This document shows, piece by piece, positions 9,362-18,983 of a stretch of DNA of 64,000 nucleotides. Source of the DNA: Rhodanobacter denitrificans (GTDB taxonomy: Bacteria > Pseudomonadota > Gammaproteobacteria > Xanthomonadales > Rhodanobacteraceae). The stretch covers positions 26,208 to 90,207 of the forward strand of contig JAFIHF010000048.1 in NCBI GenBank assembly GCA_017848855.1, given 5' to 3'. Numbering within the stretch: position 1 is the first letter of the stretch; each line of letters starts with the position of its first letter. A program made the translations under genes and the position numbers. The notes beneath the pieces are model-generated. The model worked only from the letters and a program-made list of their open reading frames with translations. It was not told the origin of the DNA and did no database searches.

Positions 9362-9441
9362 GCGCAGGAGCGCACCCTGTGCGCGAACGCTTTTGCTCCG
9401 ATCAACGCCAGAGCATTCGCGCACGGGGCGCGCTCCTACGC
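9362..9441. repeat. Long imperfect inverted repeat, REP-like pair
   Basis: Two 29-base arms (9362-9390 and 9413-9441) are reverse complements with four differences around a 22-base loop. The right arm read on the minus strand begins GCGTAGGAGCGCG, the GTAG-headed REP form. The left arm has CAG in place of TAG. Such head-to-head REP pairs (BIME-like) are common between genes in related genomes. It lies between the NYN gene and rluE, both on the minus strand. Confidence 0.7.
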
Positions 9442-9455
9442 ATGTCGATGCAGGT

Positions 9456-10118
9456 TCAAAACGGCCGCGGGCACACCGACTGCAGGCCGTCGATGTGTTC
9501 GTGCAGGTCGGAGGCGATGCCCTGCCACATCGGGTCGAGGATGAAGTCGATGCCTTCGCGACGCGCCAGCTTCGCGGCGGGGATGAAATCCGCGTCGCCG
9601 GCCACCAGCACGATCTGGTCCACCTGCTGCTTGTGCGCGAGCGCGGCGATGTCGATGCCGATCTTCATGTCCACCTGGGTCTGGCGCATCTCCGGCTCGT
9701 AGTGCTCGTCGCCGAGCTCCTCCCAGCGCAGGCTGCCTTCGCGCAGCTGCTGCATCGCCTGGGGTTTCAGTTTCCACTCGCCGCGCTCGGCGAGCCGGCC
9801 GAGGCGCAGCGCCATCTTGCGCTGGCGGCGCAGCTGCTCGTGCAGCTCGCGGCGGAACGCGGCGGCGGCGCTCTTGCCGAAATCCACCGGGCTGCCGCTC
9901 ACCGGACGCACGAACACCTTGTCCAGCGGCGGGCAGTCGTAGAAGAAGATGCGGTACAGCGCTTCGCGCGGGCGATCCAGCGCCTTCAGGTGTTCCAGCG
10001 CCATGCCGAACACGGTCTTGGCCACGGTGCGCGCGTCGTTGGCGTCGCGCTCGCTCCACACCTTGCGGTAACGGGCGAGGAAGAAGGCGCCGTCGACGAG
10101 GATGGCGGTGCGTTGCAT
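9456..10118 (-). CDS. NYN domain protein (PIN-like putative ribonuclease)
   Basis: A 220-residue protein of the NYN/LabA-DUF88 family, which shares the PIN-like nuclease fold and is thought to cut RNA. Conserved acidic positions appear in order: RTAILVDGAFF at the start, VDMKIGIDIAALA in the middle and VLVAGDADFIPAAKLAR near residue 175. The last motif is characteristic of NYN proteins. The region 60-120 is basic and helical and could bind nucleic acid. No partner gene suggests a pathway. The ATG at 10118 directly precedes the conserved VDGAF strand, supporting this start. Confidence 0.82.
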   Translation of the reverse strand: MQRTAILVDGAFFLARYRKVWSERDANDARTVAKTVFGMALEHLKALDRPREALYRIFFYDCPPLDKVFVRPVSGSPVDFGKSAAAAFRRELHEQLRRQRKMALRLGRLAERGEWKLKPQAMQQLREGSLRWEELGDEHYEPEMRQTQVDMKIGIDIAALAHKQQVDQIVLVAGDADFIPAAKLARREGIDFILDPMWQGIASDLHEHIDGLQSVCPRPF

Positions 10119-10204
10119 AGGAATTCCTTATGAGTGCTGCGCGATTCGGATGACGGCCGGCCCATACTGGCCGCCCGCGACGATTTTAAGCGATGCGCGG
10201 TGCG

Positions 10205-11128
10205 TCAAGCGGCCGGCGCCGCCGCGCCATGCGGCCGGGCCGGCAGCTGGCGGCAGTATGCCGCCGCCTCCGCCAGCAGCCATGCGCGGAACGCCTGCAG
10301 GCCGCGATGCGCCTGCGAGCGCGGCGGATACACCAGCCAGTACGCGTCCGTCACCGGCAGGTAGCGCTCGCCCAGCACCTGCAGGCGGCCGGCGTCGATC
10401 ATCGACTTGGCCATCACCATGCGCCCCAGCGCCACGCCCAGGCCTTCCAGCGCCGCATGGCGCTGCGCCTCGAAGCTGTCGAACTGCGCCACGTAGCGCC
10501 GCGGCAGCTCGCCGCCGTAATGCGCGAACCAGTCGCGCCAGCGGTTCGCCGGATTGGGATCGCCCAGCAGCGGCCAGCGCGCGAGGTCGTGCGGGTCGGC
10601 GCCGCCCATGCGCGCCACCAGCGCGGGCGCGGCCACCGGCGCGATCCACTCGCCGAACAGCCGCTCGCTGTGCAGCCCCTCCCACTCGCCGCGGCCGTAG
10701 CGCAGCGCGCAGTCCACCGGCTCGCGCTCGAAATCCACCAGCGCCGAGCCGGACTGCAGGTTCAACTCCAGCTCCGGATGCGCCGCCACCAGCCGCGGCA
10801 GCCGCGGCACCAGCCAGCTGGACATGATGCCGGGGCTGGCGCTGAGCGTGAGCGCGTCGTGGTGGTATTCGCGGTAGCGCATCAGCGCGTGCTCGATGCC
10901 GTCGAAATGCTGGCCCACCGCCTCCAGCAGCCGGCAGCCTTCGGTGGTGAGCGCGACGCCGCGCGGGCCGCGCTCGAACAGTCGCCGCTCCAGCCGCTCC
11001 TCCAGCTGGCGCATCTGGTGGCTGAGCGCGCTCACGGTGAGGTGCGCCTGCTCGGCGGCGCGCGACAGCTTGCCGTGGCGAGCGACCAGCACGAACTGCT
11101 GCAGCAGGTCCAGCGAGAGCCGCGTCAT
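10205..11128 (-). CDS. LysR family transcriptional regulator (GcvA-like)
   Basis: A 307-residue LysR-type regulator. The N-terminal winged helix-turn-helix covers residues 1-62 (LDLLQQFVLVARHGKLSRAA, then a recognition helix with TVSALSHQMRQLE). The rest is a PBP2-type effector-binding domain (about 90-295). It resembles the GcvA-like subgroup, in which SxxSxQ is a common variant; here it reads SALSHQ. It is transcribed divergently from a 69-residue gene whose start is 106 bases away, so the shared region 11129-11234 is the natural place for its operator. The effector is unknown. Confidence 0.9.
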   Translation of the reverse strand: MTRLSLDLLQQFVLVARHGKLSRAAEQAHLTVSALSHQMRQLEERLERRLFERGPRGVALTTEGCRLLEAVGQHFDGIEHALMRYREYHHDALTLSASPGIMSSWLVPRLPRLVAAHPELELNLQSGSALVDFEREPVDCALRYGRGEWEGLHSERLFGEWIAPVAAPALVARMGGADPHDLARWPLLGDPNPANRWRDWFAHYGGELPRRYVAQFDSFEAQRHAALEGLGVALGRMVMAKSMIDAGRLQVLGERYLPVTDAYWLVYPPRSQAHRGLQAFRAWLLAEAAAYCRQLPARPHGAAAPAA

Positions 11129-11234
11129 CTTGAATGTCCTTCAAGGCAGGCTTGCGAAGATATCGCTTTTTGCGCCCGGCGCCACGCCGTACCTTGCACG
11201 CCGTCCCCACCCCCGCACTTGCAAGGAATTCATC

Positions 11235-11444
11235 ATGCGCTCGCCCTTCGTCGGCCTGCTGCTGCAGCACGGCCATGTGCATTCCCCCGAACTCGTCCGC
11301 CAGCTGAGCCGCGCGGACCAGCGCCCGCTGTCCCTGCGCGGCGCGGCCAGGCAGTTGAGCGCCGCAGACGCCGGCGCGCGGCGCAATTCCTGGCGCGGCA
11401 TGGCTGGCGCCGCGCGCTACCTGTTCCTCATCAACTCGCCCTGA
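11235..11444 (+). CDS. Small hypothetical protein, divergent from the LysR gene
   Basis: A 69-residue open frame beginning MRSPFVGLLLQHGHVHSPEL and ending with LFLINSP, preceded by an AAGGA ribosome site at the proper distance. No known domain is recognised. The protein is basic (many Arg, notably around 23-55) and short, with no clear signal peptide or membrane segment. Placement directly opposite a LysR regulator suggests it may be that regulator's target. Coding is supported by the ribosome site and context only; it could also be a chance frame in GC-rich DNA. Confidence 0.5.
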   Translation: MRSPFVGLLLQHGHVHSPELVRQLSRADQRPLSLRGAARQLSAADAGARRNSWRGMAGAARYLFLINSP

Positions 11445-11576
11445 TCGATTCGGCTTGACCTGAGTGGCTTGATCGGGCGCCCCCGCGTACCCATCTCGGC
11501 GGCATCGTTCGTCGGGATGGGCCGCGCGCGGAAGCCTGCGCGGCCGCCGGCATCCCGCCCCAACCGGAGTCCCCGC

Positions 11577-12524
11577 ATGCAACCCCGTCCGCTCGGCCGC
11601 TCGCCGCTTTCCATCGCCCCGCTGGTGTTCGGCGGCAACGTGTTCGGCTGGAGCGTGGACGAGGCGCGCGCGTTCGAGCTGCTCGACGCCTACGTCGACG
11701 GCGGCGGCAACCTGATCGACACCGCCGACGTCTACCCGGCCTGGGTGCCGGGCAACCGCGGCGGCGAGTCGGAAACCATCATCGGCAAGTGGCTGCGACA
11801 GGGCGGCAAGCGCGAGCGCGTGCTGATCGCCACCAAGGTGGCGAAGTGGGTCGAGCATCCCGGCCTGTCGCCGGTCAATATCCGCGCCGCGGTGGAAGGC
11901 TCGCTGCGGCGCCTGCAGACCGACCGCATCGACCTCTACTTCGCCCACCAGGACGACGCCAGCGTGCCGATGCACGAGACGCTGGGCGAGTTCGCGCGAC
12001 TGATCGAGGAAGGCAAGGTGCGCGCGATCGGCGCCTCCAACTTCACGGCCGACCGCGTGGTCGAGGCGCTGGCGGTGTCGAAGGCATACGGCCTGCCGCG
12101 CTACGAGTGCCTGCAGCCCGAATACAACCTGGTTGCGCGCGCCGGCTACGAGGCGCAGCTCGAACCGCTGGTGCGCGCGGAGAACCTCGGCGTGACCTGC
12201 TACTACGCGCTGGCCAGCGGCTTCCTCAGTGGCAAGTACCGCAGCGCGGCCGACCTCGCCAAGAGCAGCGCGCGCGGCCGCGCGGCGCAGCGTTTCCTCA
12301 ACCCGCGGGGCCTCGGCGTGCTCGCCGCGCTGGATGCGGTGGCCGCCGCGCACCGCGCCACGCCCGCCCAGGTGGCGCTGGCCTGGCTGATCGCCCGCCC
12401 CGGCATCACCGCGCCGATCGCCAGCGCCACCAGCGTGGCGCAGCTGCAGGAACTGCTGGGCGCGCTGCAGCTCACGCTGGGCAGCGACGAGATCGCCGCG
12501 CTGGACGCGGCCAGCGCGGTCTGA
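11577..12524 (+). CDS. Aldo/keto reductase
   Basis: NADP(H)-dependent oxidoreductase with an (alpha/beta)8 barrel, 315 residues. Family features include the N-terminal PLVFGGNVFGW, the catalytic Asp and Tyr region DTADVYPAW (near residues 45-53), the active-site Lys in LIATKVAKW, His in LYFAHQDD and the cofactor segment GASNFTA. Near the C-terminus APIASATSVAQLQE matches the NADP phosphate-binding loop. It most resembles the YajO/Tas-like group of oxidoreductases. A GGAG ribosome site lies upstream of the ATG. The stop codon directly abuts the stop of the convergent TraB/GumN gene. The substrate is not predictable. Confidence 0.9.
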   Translation: MQPRPLGRSPLSIAPLVFGGNVFGWSVDEARAFELLDAYVDGGGNLIDTADVYPAWVPGNRGGESETIIGKWLRQGGKRERVLIATKVAKWVEHPGLSPVNIRAAVEGSLRRLQTDRIDLYFAHQDDASVPMHETLGEFARLIEEGKVRAIGASNFTADRVVEALAVSKAYGLPRYECLQPEYNLVARAGYEAQLEPLVRAENLGVTCYYALASGFLSGKYRSAADLAKSSARGRAAQRFLNPRGLGVLAALDAVAAAHRATPAQVALAWLIARPGITAPIASATSVAQLQELLGALQLTLGSDEIAALDAASAV

Positions 12525-13595
12525 TCAACGCACGGCGGCGTCCACGGGCCTGTCGGCAACACTGGACGCCGGCGCCGGCTCGTCGTTCTGCTCGTTCGGC
12601 GCTTCCACCGTGTAGCCCTGCGCCTTGAGTTTGGCGAGATAACCCTGCGGCGAGAGCAGCTCGCCCATCGGCAGCAGCGCCAGCGTGCGCCGGTTCTTAG
12701 CCAGCGCATCGTCCGCCGCCTTCAGCCAGCTCTGCGCCACCTTGGCCCGCACATCCTGCAAGCCTTGCTGGCGCGCGAGGTCGGAGCCGTCGAAGGCCGC
12801 GGTGCAGGCATCGCCGTGCCGGTCGCGGCGCAACGCGGCCAGCGTGTCGATGTCGCCGGTGGCCCAGGCGTTGGCCGCCGCCTGCATGTTCGGCAGGTCG
12901 CGCTCGATGCGATCCATGGTCTGCACGAGGCAGGCCGTGTCGTCGATGCTGCCATGGCGGAACTCGGCGACGGCTTGTTTGGGATCGTCGATGGTGAACT
13001 TGAAGCTGGTGCTGACCTGCGGGATGTCGTGCTGCTTGGCCAGCTGGCGCACCCGCTTGCCGGCCACGTCGCCGTCCACGAGGCCGGCGCCCTTCACGGC
13101 AGCCTTGTACAACTCGCCGGCGGCGAAGATCGGCCGGTATTTCTCCACGCCGCTGTCGTGGCCGAGATAACGCGCCTTCAAGCTCTGCCAGCGCGCATAC
13201 ACCGGCGGCGGCAGCACGTCCGCCAACTTCTTGCCGTCGGGGTTGTTGCGGATGCCGATCAGGCGCGGCAACAGCATCAGCTTGCTGAAGAAGCTGCCCT
13301 TGGCGTTCACCTCGATCGCTGGCGGCAACAGCAGCGCCTGCGCGGCCAGCTCGGTGGCCTCCACCTGCTGCGACTGCCACTGCATCTGCTTCGGCAGCGG
13401 CGTGAGCGTGCCCAATATCCACAGCACGTGGTCGCCGCGGCTCACCTTCCACAGGCCCGGCCCGGGCAACTCGCCGCTCACCACCACTGCAGGCAGCTCC
13501 TTCGCCGCGCTGGTGGCCGGCGCGGGCAGCGTTTGCGCGAACGCGGGCATGGCCGCCAGACCGAACGTCACGATCAACCACGCACTGCTGCGCAT
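12525..13595 (-). CDS. TraB/GumN family protein, copy 1
   Basis: A 356-residue exported protein of the TraB/GumN (TIKI-like) family, some members of which are metal-dependent proteases. Residues 1-20 form a Sec signal peptide ending AMPAFA. The mature part starts with the conserved GLWKVSRGDHVLWILGTLTP, and the C-terminus holds YLAKLKAQGYTVEAP. Function in bacteria is poorly known; GumN lies in the xanthan gum cluster of Xanthomonas, but no gum genes are nearby. It is a clear paralogue of the next gene upstream on the same strand, so this is a tandem duplication. The stop abuts the aldo/keto reductase stop. Confidence 0.85.
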   Translation of the reverse strand: MRSSAWLIVTFGLAAMPAFAQTLPAPATSAAKELPAVVVSGELPGPGLWKVSRGDHVLWILGTLTPLPKQMQWQSQQVEATELAAQALLLPPAIEVNAKGSFFSKLMLLPRLIGIRNNPDGKKLADVLPPPVYARWQSLKARYLGHDSGVEKYRPIFAAGELYKAAVKGAGLVDGDVAGKRVRQLAKQHDIPQVSTSFKFTIDDPKQAVAEFRHGSIDDTACLVQTMDRIERDLPNMQAAANAWATGDIDTLAALRRDRHGDACTAAFDGSDLARQQGLQDVRAKVAQSWLKAADDALAKNRRTLALLPMGELLSPQGYLAKLKAQGYTVEAPNEQNDEPAPASSVADRPVDAAVR

Positions 13596-13705
13596 GCGTC
13601 ACTCCCTCGATCGGTTCCGGCGGCACCGACGGCCGCCAGGTTTCGCTCGGACCGGCAGCCGGCGGCGAAGTTCAGTGCGCCGGACCGTCGCCGGTCACGG
13701 TCGCG

Positions 13706-14806
13706 TCAATGCGTGCCGGTCGAAGCCGCCGCCGCAGGCACGGTGCCGTCGGACGTGGCCGGCGCGTCGTCCAAGCCCAACGGCGCTTCCACCGTGTAGC
13801 CCTGCGCCTTCAACTTCGCGAGGTAGCCGCCGGACGACAGCAGTTCGTCCATCGGCAGCAGCGCGAAGCTGGTCGGGTTGTCCGCCAGCGCCTTGCGCGC
13901 CGCGGCCAGCCATGTGGCTTCCATCTGCGCGGGCACGTCGTCGAGGCCGAGCTGGTGGGCGAAGCCGGCGCTGGTGACCGCGGTGACGCAGGCGTCGCGG
14001 CGGTGGCTGTCGGGCAGGCGGCGCAGTTCTCCCAGGTCACCGGTGGCCCAGGCGTTCGCGCGCGCGGTCATCGCCGGCAGGTCGTGCTCGATGCTGTCCA
14101 GCGTGCGGTTGAAGCATTCCAGATCGCTGGGCGCGGCGGCCTTGAAGGCCTTGAGCGCGTCGCGCGGATGCTGGATCTCCACGCGGTATTCCACCGATGT
14201 CTCCGGCACGCCGTCGCGCTTGGCCAGCGCCGCTACCGTGCCCGGCACGCCGCCGTTGGCGCTGAGGCCGTTCGCCTTCAGCGCCTTCTTGTACAGCTCC
14301 TGCGCCGCGAACAGCGGCCGCCAGCGCTCGATGCCGCTGTCGTCGCCGAGGTATTTCTGCTTCAGCACCCGCCAGCGCGCGTAGGTCGGCGCATCCATCA
14401 CCTGCTCCAGCGTCTTGCCGTCCGGGTTCTTGCGCGCGCCGTAGGCCGAAGGCAGCAGGAACAGCTTGCCGAAGAAACCCACGTCCGCTTTCAGCTTGAT
14501 CTTCGGCTCCAGCAGCACCTGTTTCGACTGCGCCAGCACCTGCTCCACCTCGCGCGACTCCCACCGGATGTTGCCCGGCAGCGGCGACAGCGTGCCCAGC
14601 ACCCACAGCACGTGCTCGCCCTTGCTCACCTTCCACAAACCCGGGCCGGGCACCACGCCGCTGACCACCACGGGCGCGAGCAGCGGCACGTCGCCGGGCA
14701 CCGGCGGCGCCGTCGTCGTGCTGGCCGGCGGTGGCGTCTGCAGCGGCGCGGCAGGCAGGGCGGGCGCAGCCAGCGCGAAGCACAGCAGCGGAATCCAGGG
14801 GCGCAT
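13706..14806 (-). CDS. TraB/GumN family protein, copy 2
   Basis: A 366-residue paralogue of the preceding gene. It has a signal peptide (MRPWIPLLCFALAAPALPAA), a Pro/Thr-rich stretch to about residue 40, the signature GLWKVSKGEHVLWVLGTLSP, and the shared C-terminal YLAKLKAQGYTVEAP. The ATG at 14806 was preferred because GAGG lies 9 bases before it; an in-frame ATG at 14815 would add three residues. The frame stays open to 15007, but upstream codons lack family similarity. The 110-base gap to copy 1 would allow co-transcription. The copies differ at many positions, so the duplication is not recent. Confidence 0.85.
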   Translation of the reverse strand: MRPWIPLLCFALAAPALPAAPLQTPPPASTTTAPPVPGDVPLLAPVVVSGVVPGPGLWKVSKGEHVLWVLGTLSPLPGNIRWESREVEQVLAQSKQVLLEPKIKLKADVGFFGKLFLLPSAYGARKNPDGKTLEQVMDAPTYARWRVLKQKYLGDDSGIERWRPLFAAQELYKKALKANGLSANGGVPGTVAALAKRDGVPETSVEYRVEIQHPRDALKAFKAAAPSDLECFNRTLDSIEHDLPAMTARANAWATGDLGELRRLPDSHRRDACVTAVTSAGFAHQLGLDDVPAQMEATWLAAARKALADNPTSFALLPMDELLSSGGYLAKLKAQGYTVEAPLGLDDAPATSDGTVPAAAASTGTH

Positions 14807-15166
14807 CGGGCTCATCCTCGTCGTCGGTGACCGGCGCTGTGACCGCGCCAAGTGCATGATGTTCGCTGCCTCAAGGCAACGGTGCTTGAACAGCCACGCG
14901 CGATCGATGCCTGCTGCCCGTGTCGAAGCGAAGTTGGGCGCCTGATCGAGGAAGTGGAAGCGGCCGGATGTCTGCGGCATCCGGCAGGGCGGCCCGGGCG
15001 CAAGCACATGCGGCGCCGCCCATCACCGCCCATTTACCCGCGCGGGCGGAGAGTACTTCAGCTCCGGGGCCGCCTTTCAATGAACTGTGCGAGTGTCGCG
15101 GAGCAAAGCGGTAGGCAGATGAACGGTCGACCTCCCTTCCACGGTTATCAAGACATGGAGAAGATC
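14807..15166. other. Intergenic region between TraB/GumN copy 2 and the hydrolase
   Basis: About 360 bases between divergent genes. Frames are open on both strands, but none begins with a convincing ribosome site or shows recognisable protein motifs. It probably holds both promoters. No clear promoter pair, tRNA or repeat was seen. Confidence 0.4.
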
Positions 15167-15862
15167 ATGAGCAACAAACCTGCTGTCGTGCTGGTTCACG
15201 GATTCTGGGGCGGCGCCGCCCATTGGGCCAAGGTCATCGTCGAACTCAAGCGCCTGGGCTACGACGATCTGCACGCGGTCGAGATGCCGCTGACCTCGCT
15301 CGCCGACGACGCGGGACGCACGCGCAAGATGCTCGCGCAGATCCAGGGCCCCGTGGTACTCGTGGGCCATTCGTACGGCGGCGCGGTGATCAGCGAGGCG
15401 GGCAACCAGCCCAACGTCCGCGCGCTGGTCTTCATCGCGGCCTTTGCCCCGGATGCCGGCGAAAGCCCGGGCGGCATCACGCAGGAAAAGCTGCCGGAGG
15501 CCGCGCCGAACCTTGCCCCGGACAGCGACGGCTACCTCTGGCTGAAGCCGGACAAGTTCCATGAAAGCTTCTGCCAGGACCTGACCGCCGATGAAGGCCT
15601 GGTCATGGCGGTCACGCAGAAGGCGCCGCTGGCGAGCACGTTCGGCAACCCGGTGACCGATCCGGCATGGCGGCACAAGCCATCGTGGTATCAGGTTTCG
15701 GATCGGGATCGGATGATCAACCCCGAGAACCAGAAGAGGATGTCCGCCCGGATGAACGCCCGCAAGATCATCCATCTGGATGCGAGCCATGCGTCGCTCG
15801 CCTCGCAACCGCGCGAAGTGGCCGCGCTGATCAACGACGCGGCGTTGGCGACAGCCGCGTAA
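15167..15862 (+). CDS. Alpha/beta hydrolase (EstC-like)
   Basis: A 231-residue serine hydrolase. The N-terminus PAVVLVHGFWGGAAHW carries the oxyanion HG motif, and the nucleophile elbow GHSYGG is near residue 67. An Asp lies in QVSDRDRMI (near 187) and the catalytic His in LDASHASL (near 213), completing the triad. The family includes EstC and plant methylesterase-like enzymes acting on small esters. The ATG at 15167 was chosen because GGAG is placed 6 bases upstream; an ATG at 15155 would add MEKI. The open frame extends far upstream without similarity. A strong palindromic terminator follows. Confidence 0.88.
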   Translation: MSNKPAVVLVHGFWGGAAHWAKVIVELKRLGYDDLHAVEMPLTSLADDAGRTRKMLAQIQGPVVLVGHSYGGAVISEAGNQPNVRALVFIAAFAPDAGESPGGITQEKLPEAAPNLAPDSDGYLWLKPDKFHESFCQDLTADEGLVMAVTQKAPLASTFGNPVTDPAWRHKPSWYQVSDRDRMINPENQKRMSARMNARKIIHLDASHASLASQPREVAALINDAALATAA

Positions 15863-15883
15863 ACGGAATGCGCCTCGCGCGAC

Positions 15884-15913
15884 GCAAACGGGGCGCCGGG
15901 GCGCCCCGTTTGC
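15884..15913. terminator. Bidirectional terminator between hydrolase and isocitrate dehydrogenase
   Basis: A perfect 14-bp stem (15884-15897 with 15900-15913) with a minimal loop lies 21 bases beyond the hydrolase stop and 26 bases from the idh stop. The arms end in AAAC/GTTT, so each strand has a short U-run inside the stem. The position between convergent genes fits a shared terminator. Confidence 0.75.
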
Positions 15914-15939
15914 GTTGCCCCATGGAGCGACGTCCGGCC

Positions 15940-18285
<2,346 letters not shown>

Positions 18286-18407
18286 TCACGCGTGACGCGC
18301 CCCGGCATGCGCTCGATGCATGAGGATGGTGTGCGACGCAATGTCACGTCCGGCGCCGAATGGCTCGACTCGCGCAGCCCCTCTCCAGCGCAGCGATTCG
18401 CAATATC

Positions 18408-18436
18408 TTGCCACGGCGTCGCAGGATCTGAGATAA
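18408..18436 (+). promoter_or_regulatory. Candidate promoter for the HIRAN gene and possibly cas3
   Basis: TTGCCA (18408-18413) and AGATAA (18431-18436) are separated by 17 bases, with a start point expected about 40 bases before the ATG at 18481. The -10 match is weak. Nothing else recognisable was seen in the 312-base gap 18169-18480, which also holds the idh promoter. Confidence 0.3.
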
Positions 18437-18480
18437 GGTTGCCCTACGTTGCGCAAGGACGAATCCACAGGGGATACGCA

Positions 18481-18900
18481 ATGGAGCGGCGAAGGTTCCT
18501 TGCCCGCATGGGCCAGACATTGGCGGCTTTCGGTGCGCTGCCTGCGACACTGCGCGCGGAGGGCCGCAGCCATGCCCGGGCTCGGCTGCACCTGCAGGAC
18601 TGCCGCATCGCCGGCAGTCAGTACTACGCCGCCCGCACCATCCTGCCCCGTTTGCGTCCCGGCGACCCGCTGCGATTGCGTCGCCAGCCCCACAACCCGC
18701 ACGACGATCGCGCCATCGAAGTGTTCTGGCGCGAGCACAAGCTCGGCTACCTGCCCCGCCTGGACAACGCCGCCGCCGCGTCCCTGCTCGATCGCGCGCA
18801 TGTGCTGCGTGCCGAAATCATCGGCATCGATGATCCGGAGGAGGAGTGGGAACCGGTGCGATTGCGGGTGTGGGTCGAGCCCGAGGCGCGCTCCTCTTGA
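18481..18900 (+). CDS. HIRAN domain protein with twin-arginine-like signal
   Basis: A 139-residue protein. The N-terminus MERRRFLARMGQTLAAFGAL carries an RRxFL motif and a hydrophobic stretch, like a Tat export signal. Residues about 35-135 match the HIRAN domain: IAGSQYYA, a basic segment with LRLRRQPHNPHDDRAIEVFW and LGYLPRLDNAAAASL. HIRAN domains in HLTF/Rad5 bind DNA 3' ends; standalone bacterial forms are uncharacterised. The gene ends 83 bases before cas3 on the same strand and may share its transcript. The same frame is open much further upstream, antisense to idh, but that part has no coding character. Confidence 0.8.
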   Translation: MERRRFLARMGQTLAAFGALPATLRAEGRSHARARLHLQDCRIAGSQYYAARTILPRLRPGDPLRLRRQPHNPHDDRAIEVFWREHKLGYLPRLDNAAAASLLDRAHVLRAEIIGIDDPEEEWEPVRLRVWVEPEARSS

Positions 18901-18983
18901 GCGCTGCCTTCGCCTTGCCGCATACGACCTGACGGCATGCTCCAGCGACGGCAGCTGCCCCATCCGAGACCGCCTGGTGATTC

